A DNA stretch of 64,000 nt, taken from Capillibacterium thermochitinicola. Lineage in GTDB: Bacteria > Bacillota > UBA4882 > UBA10575. This document shows, one piece after another, positions 36,399-45,800 of this stretch. Where the stretch lies: assembly GCF_013664685.1 (NCBI RefSeq), contig NZ_JAAKDE010000008.1, positions 53,589 through 117,588 of the forward strand, given 5' to 3'. Position 1 is the stretch's first letter; the number at the start of each line of letters is the position of its first letter. The position numbers were made by a program, and so were the translations under genes. The notes below the pieces were generated by a model, which ran no database searches, had not been told where the DNA came from, and saw nothing but the letters and a program-made list of their open reading frames with translations.

Positions 36399-36427
36399 TT
36401 TACTCCCGCTTTTATCTTTGCTATACT
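36399..36427 (+). promoter_or_regulatory. Promoter of the plsX-fab operon
   Basis: TTTACT at 36399-36404 and TATACT at 36422-36427 with a 17-base spacer. An inverted repeat ACTCCC (36402-36407) / GGGAGT (36435-36440) flanks the -10 and could be an operator. The typical FapR operator was not recognised. Confidence 0.5.
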
Positions 36428-36463
36428 CTTTTTTGGGAGTTAATCCTAGGAGGAGGTGTTAAT

Positions 36464-37450
36464 TTGCGCATAGCGGTGGATGCGATGGGTGGTGATTATG
36501 CCCCCCAACAAGCTGTTCTTGGGAGTGTTCTGGCGGCGAAGGAAGAGGGAATCGCTTCGGTACTCGTGGGCAGAAGCGAAGAGATCAGCCGGGAACTGAA
36601 ACAGTATCAGGATTACCCGCAAGATCTGATTACGATCAAGGATGCCCGGGAAGTGGTGGAGTTTACGGATAACCCGGCCATGGCGGTGCGGAAAAAAAGG
36701 GATTCCTCGATTGTCGTCGCCAACCAACTGGTGAAAACCGGGGAAGCCGACGCGGTGATTTCCGCGGGAAATACCGGAGCGGCGATGACGGCCTCCCTGT
36801 TTATTTTAGGGCGAATTCCGGGAATCTCCCGGCCGGCGATCGCCATACCCTTGCCAACGGTGAAAGGGGTCACGGTTTTACTTGATGCCGGGGCCAACGC
36901 AGAAAATGATCCGGAAGATCTGGTCCAATTTGCGGTGATGGGAACGATCTATGCCACATCGGTCCTCGGCCTGGCCAGTGCCAAAGTGGGTCTACTCAAT
37001 ATTGGCGAAGAAGAGACGAAGGGGAATAAACTGTCCCTGGAGGCGCACCAGCTCCTGAAGACCAGTGGTCTTGATTTTATCGGTAACGTCGAGGGGAAAG
37101 ATATTTTAATGGGGGTTGCCGATGTGGTCGTCTGCGACGGTTTTGTCGGCAATGTTATCCTGAAGTTTGCGGAAGGGATGGCCGCCGCGCTTTTCCAGAA
37201 GATGAAAGAGGCGCTCCTGCAATCACCCGTGACCAAACTGGGCGCTTTGGCCATTAAGCCGGGGCTGAAAAAGTTAAAAGCCAGTTTTGACTATGCGGAA
37301 TATGGTGGTGCCCCCTTATTGGGTGTAAATGGCGTAAGTATCATTAGTCATGGCCGGTCCGACGCGAAAGCGTTCAAAAATGCGATCAAAGCGGCGGCCA
37401 ATGGGGTAAAGCAGGATATTATTGCCAAGATCCGCTCCTCGTTAGTTTAG
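36464..37450 (+). CDS. plsX: Phosphate acyltransferase PlsX
   Basis: PlsX makes acyl-phosphate from acyl-ACP for phosphatidic acid synthesis. The 328 residues begin RIAVDAMGGDYAPQQAVLG, and contain the family segments SAGNTGAAMTAS near 100 and the EEETKGN loop near 185, with VVVCDGFVGNVILK near 220. It starts at TTG behind AGGAGGAGG. In many relatives fabH lies between plsX and fabD; here fabD follows directly. Confidence 0.97.
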   Translation: MRIAVDAMGGDYAPQQAVLGSVLAAKEEGIASVLVGRSEEISRELKQYQDYPQDLITIKDAREVVEFTDNPAMAVRKKRDSSIVVANQLVKTGEADAVISAGNTGAAMTASLFILGRIPGISRPAIAIPLPTVKGVTVLLDAGANAENDPEDLVQFAVMGTIYATSVLGLASAKVGLLNIGEEETKGNKLSLEAHQLLKTSGLDFIGNVEGKDILMGVADVVVCDGFVGNVILKFAEGMAAALFQKMKEALLQSPVTKLGALAIKPGLKKLKASFDYAEYGGAPLLGVNGVSIISHGRSDAKAFKNAIKAAANGVKQDIIAKIRSSLV

Positions 37451-37496
37451 TTTAGTTTAAAAGCAAGACGGTAACACGGCAACAAGGAGGCTTTTA

Positions 37497-38417
37497 ATGG
37501 CGGAAAAAATTGCTTATCTTTTTCCGGGACAAGGAAGTCAGTATGTAGGGATGGGGGCCTCTTTTTACGCAGAGTTCGCGCTGGCGCGTTCCATCTTTGC
37601 CGAGGCGGAGGAAGTACTCGGGCTTCCGCTAAGGAAATACTGTTTTGAGGGGCCTTTAACCGAGTTGACCAAGACCCGGATCGCACAGCCGGCGATCCTG
37701 ACGGTGGAATACATAATTTACCGTCTCCTGACCGAAGAAGGGGTGGCCCCGACCTGGGTGGCCGGTCACAGTCTGGGCGAATACGCCGCTTTAGTTGCCG
37801 CGGGGACCCTTACGTTCGCCGATGCCTTGCAGCTGGTCCAGAAGCGGGCCGAGTATATGGCGGCGGTTCCCGTTGACGGGGCGATGGCGGCGGTCGTCAA
37901 TTATCCTTTTGCCCAGCTTGAGGCGATGGTTAAAGAGCTGGCGGCTGATGGGATAATTGAACTTGCCAATTTTAACTCACCAACGCAGATTGTGGTCTCC
38001 GGCGAAAAGCAGTTGGTTGAGGCGCTGGTGGCGCGGATAACGGAAGAAAAAGTCGGGAGGGCAATCCCCCTTGCCGTACAGGGTGCTTTCCATTCCCGGA
38101 TTATGGAACCGGCGGCGAAGCGTTTTCACGACGATCTGGCACGGACAAACTTTTTGCCATTGAAAACACCGCTCATCTCCAACGTGACGGCGGAAGAGGT
38201 GACGTCCCCAGATGAACTCCCGTCCTTACTTGAAAAACAGATCTATTCGCCGGTACAGTGGGAGGCCACGACGCGCCACTTGCTTGCTTCCGGGTGCGAT
38301 CTTTTCCTGGAGTTGGGTGGGAAGATCCTTTCCGGACTGGTGAAAAAGACCACCGCAGGGGCGAAGGTCATTTCCCTCATGGAAGCGGAGGATGTAAAAA
38401 AATACTTGCAAAAGTAG
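37497..38417 (+). CDS. fabD: Malonyl-CoA:ACP transacylase
   Basis: FabD loads malonate from CoA onto acyl carrier protein. The 306 residues show the FPGQGSQYVGMG start, the catalytic Ser in GHSLGEYAAL near residue 92, the NFNSPTQIVVSG segment near 160, and the active-site His in QGAFHSRIMEPAA near 200. ATG 37497 follows AAGGAGG. Confidence 0.97.
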   Translation: MAEKIAYLFPGQGSQYVGMGASFYAEFALARSIFAEAEEVLGLPLRKYCFEGPLTELTKTRIAQPAILTVEYIIYRLLTEEGVAPTWVAGHSLGEYAALVAAGTLTFADALQLVQKRAEYMAAVPVDGAMAAVVNYPFAQLEAMVKELAADGIIELANFNSPTQIVVSGEKQLVEALVARITEEKVGRAIPLAVQGAFHSRIMEPAAKRFHDDLARTNFLPLKTPLISNVTAEEVTSPDELPSLLEKQIYSPVQWEATTRHLLASGCDLFLELGGKILSGLVKKTTAGAKVISLMEAEDVKKYLQK

Positions 38418-38432
38418 GGGAGGTTTAGTAAT

Positions 38433-39170
38433 ATGAAGTTGGCTCAGGAAGTGGCAATCATTACCGGGGCGGCCCGCGGAATTGGACGGGCGATTGCGGA
38501 AGCATTGGCCAAAGAGGGCGCCAAAGTAGTACTGGTTGATCTATTGCCCGCCGTTCATGACACCGCTGCGGAGCTGCGGCAGGCCGGTCATGAAGTTCTG
38601 GCGCTCACGGGGGATGTGTCCAGCTTTGATGAAGCCCAGCAGATGGTCGACCAGACGATTGCGCATTTTGGACAAGTTGATATTCTGGTGAATAATGCTG
38701 GTATTACCAGGGATAATCTATTACTACGCATGCCCCCGGAAGACTGGGAAAAAGTGATCAACATCAATTTAACCGGAACTTTTAACTTGACGAAAGCGGC
38801 AATTAAACATATGATAAAAAGGAAAACCGGGAAAATTATCAATATTGCGTCGATTATTGGTGAGATTGGCAACGTGGGACAAGCAAACTACGCCGCTTCG
38901 AAAGCGGGGGTCATCGCCTTTACCAAATCGGTCGCCAAGGAACTGGGTTCCCGCGGGATTCGGGCCAACGCCGTGGCCCCGGGTTTTATCAAATCCCAAA
39001 TGACCGATGTCTTGCCGGATAAGGTCAAAGCGGAGTTGGAAAAACAGATTCCCCTCTCCCGTTTGGGCCTACCGGAAGATGTGGCCAAAGCAGTCGTCTT
39101 TTTAGCCTCTTCCGATGCGGACTACATTACCGGGCAGGTCTTAAACATCGATGGCGGTATGGTGATGTAA
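38433..39170 (+). CDS. fabG: 3-oxoacyl-ACP reductase
   Basis: FabG reduces 3-oxoacyl-ACP with NADPH in fatty-acid elongation. The 245 residues show the short-chain dehydrogenase layout: TGAARGIGRAIAEAL (about 11-25), VNNAGITRDNLLLRM (about 87-101), the catalytic Ser in IASIIG near 139, YAASKAG near 152, and the C-terminal YITGQVLNIDGGMVM. It starts 15 bases after fabD. Confidence 0.97.
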   Translation: MKLAQEVAIITGAARGIGRAIAEALAKEGAKVVLVDLLPAVHDTAAELRQAGHEVLALTGDVSSFDEAQQMVDQTIAHFGQVDILVNNAGITRDNLLLRMPPEDWEKVININLTGTFNLTKAAIKHMIKRKTGKIINIASIIGEIGNVGQANYAASKAGVIAFTKSVAKELGSRGIRANAVAPGFIKSQMTDVLPDKVKAELEKQIPLSRLGLPEDVAKAVVFLASSDADYITGQVLNIDGGMVM

Positions 39171-39203
39171 CATCTGCTGTTGCCGACGAAAGAGACATTC
39201 GCG

Positions 39204-39233
39204 TTTAACTTAAATTATAAATTAAAATAGAAT
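39204..39233 (+). promoter_or_regulatory. Possible internal promoter before acpP
   Basis: TTTAAC at 39204-39209 and TAGAAT at 39228-39233 with an 18-base spacer, in an AT-rich 90-base gap. It would raise acpP expression above that of the other fab genes. Confidence 0.4.
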
Positions 39234-39263
39234 TGAGGAAGCATTGGAAGGAGGTGAAGCAGG

Positions 39264-39500
39264 TTGGAAAAGATCTTCGAGAAAGTAAAAGAAATCGTAG
39301 TTGAACAACTGGGTGTAGATGAGGAAGAGGTAACCATGGAGGCCTCTTTTGTCGATGATTTAGGTGCCGATTCGTTGGACATTGTCGAGTTGATTATGGC
39401 ATTCGAGGAGGCTTTTGAAACCGAGATTCCGGACGAAGATGCCGAAAAGATTGTCACTGTTGGTGATGCGGTGAAATACATTAAAGAGAATGCTCAATAA
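39264..39500 (+). CDS. acpP: Acyl carrier protein
   Basis: A 78-residue acidic protein with the phosphopantetheine-attachment motif [18 protein letters not shown], Ser in DSL near residue 38. It carries growing acyl chains for FabD, FabF and PlsX. It starts at TTG behind GGAGGTGAAG. The coding strand is followed by two hairpins before fabF. Confidence 0.98.
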   Translation: MEKIFEKVKEIVVEQLGVDEEEVTMEASFVDDLGADSLDIVELIMAFEEAFETEIPDEDAEKIVTVGDAVKYIKENAQ

Positions 39501-39507
39501 ATACATA

Positions 39508-39584
39508 GTCCCGGGAATTTCTCGGGACTTACCACAAAAAGGTCTAATCTTTGTTTTTCCCCGCCGTTACGGTGGGGTATTTTA
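39508..39584 (+). terminator. Two hairpins between acpP and fabF
   Basis: Hairpin one is GTCCCGGGA / TCTCGGGAC (39508-39528, loop ATT), without a T run. Hairpin two is CCCCGCCG / CGGTGGGG (39559-39577, loop TTA), followed by TATTTTAT. They may partly terminate or process the transcript so that acpP is more abundant than fabF; that role is inference. Confidence 0.45.
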
Positions 39585-39626
39585 TAAGTATGAAGGATTG
39601 AACTTGCACGAGAAAGAGGTGCCGAA

Positions 39627-40868
39627 ATGAGCAGAAGAGTGGTTGTTACCGGGCTGGGTGTCATCTCGGCCCTTGGGCTTGACGTAGACACCTTTTGGAC
39701 GAACATCGTGAACGGTAAATCCGGCGTTTCTTTGGTGGAGTCCTTTGATACATCGGAGTTTCAGACGAAAATTGCGGCCGAAGTTAAGGACTTTAACCCG
39801 ACCGATCATTTTGAGAAAAAAGATGCACGCCACATGGACCGTTTCACTCAGTTTGCCGTGGTGGCTGCCCGACAGGCGTTGTCCGACAGTCAACTCAAAA
39901 TTACGGAAGATAATGCCCACCAGGTGGGGGTGGTCATCGGATCCGGGATCGGTGGCTTAAAAACCTTGGAGGAGCAAACCCGGCGCTTGTTCGAACATGG
40001 GCCGCGACGGGTCAGTCCCTTTTTTATTCCAATGATCATCGCGGATATGGCCTCCGGCTATGTCTCCATTTTCACCGGTGCGCAGGGGCCGAACCTGGCG
40101 GCCGTGACCGCCTGTGCTTCCGCCGCCCACGCCATCGGTGAGGCCTTCCGGTTAATCCAATATGGTGATGCCGAGGTGATGATTGCCGGTGGTGCCGAAG
40201 CGGCGATTACTCCTCTAGGGTTGGCCGGCTTCAACGCCGCCGGGGCTCTGTCGACGAACAATGAGCATCCGGAGCAAGCCAGCCGGCCCTTCGACGCGAA
40301 AAGAGACGGTTTCGTCATGGGTGAAGGGGCGGGCGTACTCATCTTGGAGGAGCTGAATCATGCACTGGCGCGGGGGGCCAAGATCTACGGTGAGATAAAA
40401 GGATACGGCCTCTCCGGTGATGCTTACCACATCACGGCACCCCATCCCGAAGGGAAAGGCGCGCTGAAAGCTATGGCCATGGCGATGAAAGATGCCGGGT
40501 GGGAGCTGGAGACGGTTGATTACATTAACGCCCATGGAACCTCGACGCTCCAGAATGACCTGCTGGAAACGAAGGCGATTAAACAATTGTTCGGGGAAAA
40601 AGCCTACCAGCTGGCCGTTAGCTCAACCAAATCCATGACCGGCCATCTCTTGGGCGCGGCTGCCGGGATTGAAGCGATCATCTGTTTGCTGGCCATCCGC
40701 GACGGGATCATTCCACCCACCATTAACTACGAGTATCCCGATCCCGATTGTGATTTGGATTACGTGCCAAACCAGGCCCGTCGCCAACCGATTAAACGGG
40801 TTCTTTCCAATTCTTTCGGGTTTGGGGGACACAATGCCACCTTGGCTTTTGCGAAATATGAGGAATGA
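39627..40868 (+). CDS. fabF: 3-oxoacyl-ACP synthase II
   Basis: FabF condenses malonyl-ACP with acyl-ACP. The 413 residues include [15 protein letters not shown] at the start, the nucleophile Cys in [15 protein letters not shown] near 162-176, and the two catalytic histidines in [11 protein letters not shown] near 303 and [13 protein letters not shown] near 338-350, with the [12 protein letters not shown] end motif. fabF-rnc order is common in Bacillota. Confidence 0.97.
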   Translation: MSRRVVVTGLGVISALGLDVDTFWTNIVNGKSGVSLVESFDTSEFQTKIAAEVKDFNPTDHFEKKDARHMDRFTQFAVVAARQALSDSQLKITEDNAHQVGVVIGSGIGGLKTLEEQTRRLFEHGPRRVSPFFIPMIIADMASGYVSIFTGAQGPNLAAVTACASAAHAIGEAFRLIQYGDAEVMIAGGAEAAITPLGLAGFNAAGALSTNNEHPEQASRPFDAKRDGFVMGEGAGVLILEELNHALARGAKIYGEIKGYGLSGDAYHITAPHPEGKGALKAMAMAMKDAGWELETVDYINAHGTSTLQNDLLETKAIKQLFGEKAYQLAVSSTKSMTGHLLGAAAGIEAIICLLAIRDGIIPPTINYEYPDPDCDLDYVPNQARRQPIKRVLSNSFGFGGHNATLAFAKYEE

Positions 40869-40890
40869 TCAGTGATTGAAGGATGGAAAG

Positions 40891-41580
40891 ATGAACGGTG
40901 AATCTTTAGCGGAAATAAACCCCTTAATCCAGCAGCTCGGGCTTTTTCAGGAAAACAGTCGCTTATTGAAACAAGCCTTAGCCCACCGCTCATATACGCA
41001 CGAAGCCGGTGGGGATTCCAACGAGCGCCTGGAATTTCTCGGCGATTCCGTATTATCGTTGGTAATCAGTGAATATCTCTTTATGCATTATCCGCAAAAA
41101 CCCGAAGGAGACCTTTCCAAGTGGCGGGCTTATCTGGTCAGTACCGAAAGTTTGGCGCGCCTGGCGAGGAAACTGGGGCTTGGCCGGTATCTGCTCTTGG
41201 GCGTGGGGGAAGACAAATCGGGCGGCCGGGAAAGAAGGTCGATCCTGGCCGACGCGATGGAGGCCTTGATCGCGGCCATTTACTTGGAATACGGGTGGGA
41301 GCGGGTGAAGACTTTTATTTTGGAACAATGGGAGCCCCTGCTCGCCCTGATGGAAAAGTATCCTTTACCAATCGATCCGAAAACCCATCTCCAGGAGCTG
41401 TTACAAGCGAAGGGCTCCGTTCCCCGCTACAAATTGGTCAGAGCGGAAGGCCCTGACCACAACCGCCTTTATACAATCGCGGTTTACAACGGAAATTCCT
41501 TTTTAGGCCAAGGCGTAGGCCGCAGCAAGAAGGAAGCGGAACAGGAAGCAGCGGAGGAAGCTTTGAAAGACTTAGAATAG
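40891..41580 (+). CDS. rnc: Ribonuclease III
   Basis: RNase III cleaves double-stranded RNA, including 30S rRNA precursors. The 229-residue protein has the catalytic domain with NERLEFLGDSVLSLVISEYL (about 45-64) and the second acidic cluster in ADAMEALIAAIYLE near 120. A double-stranded RNA-binding domain lies in the last 70 residues (DPKTHLQELLQAKG and GRSKKEAEQEAAEEAL). ATG 40891 is preferred; TTG 40876 is in frame. Confidence 0.96.
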   Translation: MNGESLAEINPLIQQLGLFQENSRLLKQALAHRSYTHEAGGDSNERLEFLGDSVLSLVISEYLFMHYPQKPEGDLSKWRAYLVSTESLARLARKLGLGRYLLLGVGEDKSGGRERRSILADAMEALIAAIYLEYGWERVKTFILEQWEPLLALMEKYPLPIDPKTHLQELLQAKGSVPRYKLVRAEGPDHNRLYTIAVYNGNSFLGQGVGRSKKEAEQEAAEEALKDLE

Positions 41581-41674
41581 AAAGAAGGAAATTTCCGTTA
41601 ATTGTGGAATAACAAATTACATCAAAAACAATTAAAAGACAAAGCGATGACAATTTCTATAGGGGGGTTCATGT

Positions 41675-41935
41675 TTGGAGATTCTGAAAGTCTCAGCCAG
41701 CTCGAATCCGAAATCGGTTGCCGGTGCTCTGGCAGCGGTTGTCCGTGAAAAATCCAGTGCCGAAGTGCAAGCGGTGGGAGCTGGGGCCGTCAATCAAAGC
41801 ATAAAAGCGATTGCTATTGCCAGAGGTTATGTTGCCCCCAACGGGATTGATTTGGTTTGTATTCCGGCCTTTTCTGAGATTGATATTGATGGAGAAGAAC
41901 GGACGGCAATTCGCTTTATTGTACAGCCCAGGTGA
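41675..41935 (+). CDS. spoVS: Stage V sporulation protein S
   Basis: An 86-residue protein of the SpoVS/Alba-like family: MEILKVSASSNPKSVAGALA at the start, then QAVGAGAVNQSIKAIAIARG and an IDGEERTAIRFIV end, matching Bacillus SpoVS closely as I recall it. SpoVS affects spore formation and septation. It starts at TTG seven bases after AGGGGGG and is followed at once by a strong terminator. It is direct evidence of a sporulating lineage, though homologues exist in some non-sporulating bacteria. Confidence 0.96.
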   Translation: MEILKVSASSNPKSVAGALAAVVREKSSAEVQAVGAGAVNQSIKAIAIARGYVAPNGIDLVCIPAFSEIDIDGEERTAIRFIVQPR

Positions 41936-41938
41936 CGG

Positions 41939-41965
41939 AACGCCCTTACGGGCGTTTTTTTTTTT
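41939..41965 (+). terminator. Terminator after spoVS
   Basis: The stem AACGCCC / GGGCGTT (41939-41945 and 41950-41956) with a TTAC loop runs into a run of 11 T. Confidence 0.92.
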
Positions 41966-42044
41966 GGCATATTGGGGACAACCTGACCATATAATTTTCG
42001 CAGAGAGGAAAGGAATACGGCTTGCTGGGCAGGGGGTGTTCCTA

Positions 42045-42734
42045 GTGACTACTCCGAATCAAAGACAGGACTTGGAGTTGCTCAAAAGGATTAAAGTAGG
42101 TCAGGACCGGTCTGCCAAAGAAGAACTGGTAACCAAATATCTGCCGATGGTCAAACACATTGTTAAGCGGAAATACCGGCCGGGATACGAGTTTGAGGAT
42201 TTGATCCAAGAGGGTTTGATCAGTCTCTTAAAGGCGATTGATAATTACAACGGCCATCAGTATCAGGTGAAGTTCAGTACTTTTGCTTACATTTGCGTCT
42301 TGCGGAAGATGTTAAATGTCCAGAAACACTATGCTTCCGTTAAACACCAATTTAATACGAATACACTCTCCTTATGTGGCCAAGGCGCTGGTGAGGAATC
42401 GAGAAGTTTAATGGACGTGATTGATGATCAAGCCGCGATGGACCCCCAGGAACTGGTGATCCAAAAAGCGAATCTCCGCCGTTTAAACGAAGTGCTGCGG
42501 GTTTATTTGACAAAGATTGAATATGTGGTCTTTTGGTTATATCTCCAGGGGATGAACTGTGGGGAGATCGGTGAGCAACTCGGCTTGGACAGTAAAGTGG
42601 TGGATAACGCAAAGACCAGGGCACGGCGGAAATTGCAAAAAATAATCCACCAGTACGGTTCCCTTTCCAATCCGCAGATTCCCCTCCGGGCCCGGAAACG
42701 GGCGGATCTTGCCATGGAGGTTAATGTGATTTAA
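42045..42734 (+). CDS. Sigma-70 family RNA polymerase sigma factor, SigH-like
   Basis: This protein of 229 residues starts at GTG 42045 behind CAGGGGG; a longer frame upstream passes through the spoVS terminator and is not credible. Region 2 shows YEFEDLIQEGLISLLKAIDN near 47-66 and the KFSTFAYICVLRKML -10-binding part. Region 4 is a helix-turn-helix (IGEQLGLDSKVVDNAKTRAR) near residues 170-195. Region 3 is short. The pattern is closest to sporulation sigma-H, which would fit spoVS next door, but other sigma-30-like factors are possible. A -10-like TATAAT lies at 41990. Confidence 0.82.
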   Translation: MTTPNQRQDLELLKRIKVGQDRSAKEELVTKYLPMVKHIVKRKYRPGYEFEDLIQEGLISLLKAIDNYNGHQYQVKFSTFAYICVLRKMLNVQKHYASVKHQFNTNTLSLCGQGAGEESRSLMDVIDDQAAMDPQELVIQKANLRRLNEVLRVYLTKIEYVVFWLYLQGMNCGEIGEQLGLDSKVVDNAKTRARRKLQKIIHQYGSLSNPQIPLRARKRADLAMEVNVI

Positions 42735-42741
42735 AAAAAAG

Positions 42742-42769
42742 ACTGCCCCCAAGGGCAGTTTTTTATTTG
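42742..42769 (+). terminator. Terminator after the sigma factor
   Basis: The stem ACTGCCC / GGGCAGT (42742-42748 and 42753-42759) with a CCAA loop is followed by TTTTTATTT. Confidence 0.9.
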
Positions 42770-42897
42770 GAAAGATGCTGGTAAACGGAGAAACGCAGGA
42801 TGGGTTACGGGTGATTTTTTGCGAAAAATATGGTAAAATAAAATAGTTTGGTTTGGCCAAGACCGAGCAGTCTAAATTATGTACGGGAGGGGCCCTT

Positions 42898-45800
42898 TTG
42901 CATCTGAAACGTTTGGAAATTCATGGGTTCAAATCTTTTGCCGACCGGATTAATTTAGTCTTTAAACCAGGGATTACCGCGATCGTTGGCCCGAACGGAA
43001 GCGGGAAGAGCAATATTGCCGACAGTCTGCGTTGGGTAATGGGTGAAACCAACCTCCGCAACATCCGGGGAACGAAAACCGATGACGTGATCTTTTCCGG
43101 CAGTGAAGAGCGGAAACCTTTGGGGATGGCCGAAGTCACTTTGGTTCTGGATAATACGGACCAAACTTTACCATTGGATTATACGGAGGTTGCCGTTACG
43201 CGACGGGTTTACCGTTCGGGCGAGAGCGAATTTTTGATCAACCGGGTGCCGGTCCGGCTCCGCGATATTCAAGAACTTTTCTTTGATACCGGTTTGGGCA
43301 AAGAGGCCTATTCCGTAATCAGTCAGGGGAAGATCGATGCGATTCTTTCCGTACGTCCGGAGGACCGGCGAAGCGTTTTCGAAGAAGCCGCCGGGATCAT
43401 GCGGTATAAGGTGAAAAAAAATTTAACCCTAAAGAAATTGGGTGAAACCGAGAATAATATTTTGCGGATCGAGGATCTGTTACAAGAACTCCGTGCGCAG
43501 TTGGATCCTCTGTCGGTCCAGGCCGAGAAGGCTTCTTTATATATCGATCTCCGGGAAAACTTGAAAAAAATTGAGATTAACCACTCATACCGGGAGATTA
43601 ATACCATCAACGAAAACCTGCAGACCTTGGAAGCGGCGCAAAAAGAAAAACAGCAAGCCCTAACCGCCCTGCAAAGCGAGGCGGAAGTCCTGGCCGAAAA
43701 GGTGCAGGAGGAGAAGGCGCGGGCGACTGCCCTTGAAACCGAATTACAAGCCAGACAGAAAAAGCTGATGGAAGGGTTGGCCCAACGGGAACGGGTAACG
43801 GGTGAACTTAACCTTTATACGGAACGGAAACGTTCCCTCCAGAACCGGCAAGAAGAGCTCACCGGGAACCTGGCGGCGCTGCAGGAAAAGAGCGAACTTT
43901 TGGCGGAGAAACAGGAGCAGCTTCGGCAGTCCGCCACCGAAATTGAATCGGAAAAGAACCGGCTCGCTGGTGCGGTCAAGGACTTGGAACGGACCTTGGC
44001 GGAGAAAGAAGAGAAGATTAAGGAGCTCCGGAACAAATTAGGCGAGAAAAAGAACCTTTATACGGAGAAGTTGGCCGCCGATTCCGTTTTAAAACAGCAG
44101 ATTAGCGAGGCGGGGGCGCAAAAAGCGTTCCGCCGGGAGAAAGAGGTTGAACTCCGGACCGAATTGGAGCTGACCCTAAAAGAAATGGCGGAGACCGAGA
44201 AACGCTTACGGACCATCAAGGCGAAACTGGAAACATTACGGCAGGAAGCCGAGGAGGCGAAGGCGGAGGAACGTCAATTGGCGGCCGCGCTACAGAAACA
44301 CCAGACCTATCTGGCGGAACGGGTCCAGAAAAACCAGGAAATACGGGAGCGCCTGCGCGGACTGGAGTCGAAGATCACCGTCCTGACGGAGATGGAACGG
44401 AGTCACCAGGGCTACTACCAAGGGGTTAAAGCCCTTCTTCAAGCAACACGGGAACCGTTCCACCAGGAGATCCACGGGGTGGTTGCCGATTTAATCCGCC
44501 CGGAACCCGGCTACGAACTGGCTTTGGAAGTAGCGCTTGGTTCGGCACTGCAAAATCTGGTGATTACCCACCACCGCCACGCCGGACAAGCCATCGAATA
44601 TCTTAAACAACACCGCCTGGGGAGAGCAACTTTTCTCCCGCTGAACCTGATTGAAGGGAAGCCGGACCGCTTTGGCGAGTATAAATCAATTCTCGCCCAG
44701 TATAACTCCAGACCGGCGACGGAGACCGTGTCTTATGACCGGCAATACCAGGCAGTTGTCTCCCACCTGTTAAGCGGGACCTTGATCGCACCCGACTTTA
44801 AAACCGCCGTGGCCGTGGCCGAAAAGACCGGGAAGCAGTTCCGGGTGGTGACATTGGAAGGGGAGCTGATTGCGCCCGGCGGTGCCATCACCGGTGGTAA
44901 TCTCGAACGCCGGGAAAGCGGCTTGCTGAGCAGAAAAGGGGAAATCCGCCGGTTAAAAGAAGAAAAGCAAAGCCTTTTGGCTTTTTTGGAACGGGGACTG
45001 AACGAAGAAAACAAGCTGCAAACGGAGCTGAAAGAACTTTCCCGGCAATACGAGGAGAAACGCAATAGAGGTCAGGAGATTAGTCTCCAGCAAAACTCAT
45101 TCTTAAAGGATATGGAAGTCCTGAACGCCGGTTACCAAAGGGTGGTCAAGCAAAGGGATGGCCTGGAAACAGCCCTCCAAAAACTGGGCGACGAGTTAAC
45201 AGCTCAGGAATTCACGGTCAACCAGTTGCAGGAAAAACTGATGCGCTCCGCAACAGAGATTGAGCTGATTACGGCCGAAATTCGCACCCTCGAGGAGCAG
45301 GAAGGCGTCCTTGTTCAAGAACGGGAACAATGTTTAAAGGATCTGTCCACGCTCTCCTCCCGCCTGGCCGGGGTCCAACAGGAATGGGTTGGGAAACAAG
45401 AAAACCTACAGGAATTAAGTCGTAACCTTGAAGAACTGCAGAACGAAGTGGCCCGGCAGGAAAGGGAGCTGCTGCGGGCGACTGAAGAACTGCGCCGCCT
45501 GGAAGAGGAAAGGGCGCAGTTGGAAGCGGCCATGGCGAAGACCGCGCAGGAACTCACGGCGGAAGAAACGGAGTTACAACAGCGGCGGGCCGAATGGCAA
45601 GCGGCTTTGGATCACGTCAATCAGATGGAGCTCAACCTCCGCCAGCAACAAAAACTGGAAGGGGAATTGTTGACCGAACTTCACCGCTTGGAACTGCAGA
45701 TTAACCGCCTAAATATCAATCGGGATAACTTGACCGCCAATCTCACGGAAGTTTATGGGGAAGATTGGTGGCAGGAGGTCCAAACCGATTGGGCGCTTCC

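Noticed and set aside
41811..42044. The longest open frame for the sigma factor begins at 41811.
   Set aside because: It would read through the 3' end of spoVS and its strong terminator. GTG 42045 has a good ribosome-binding site and gives a family-length protein.
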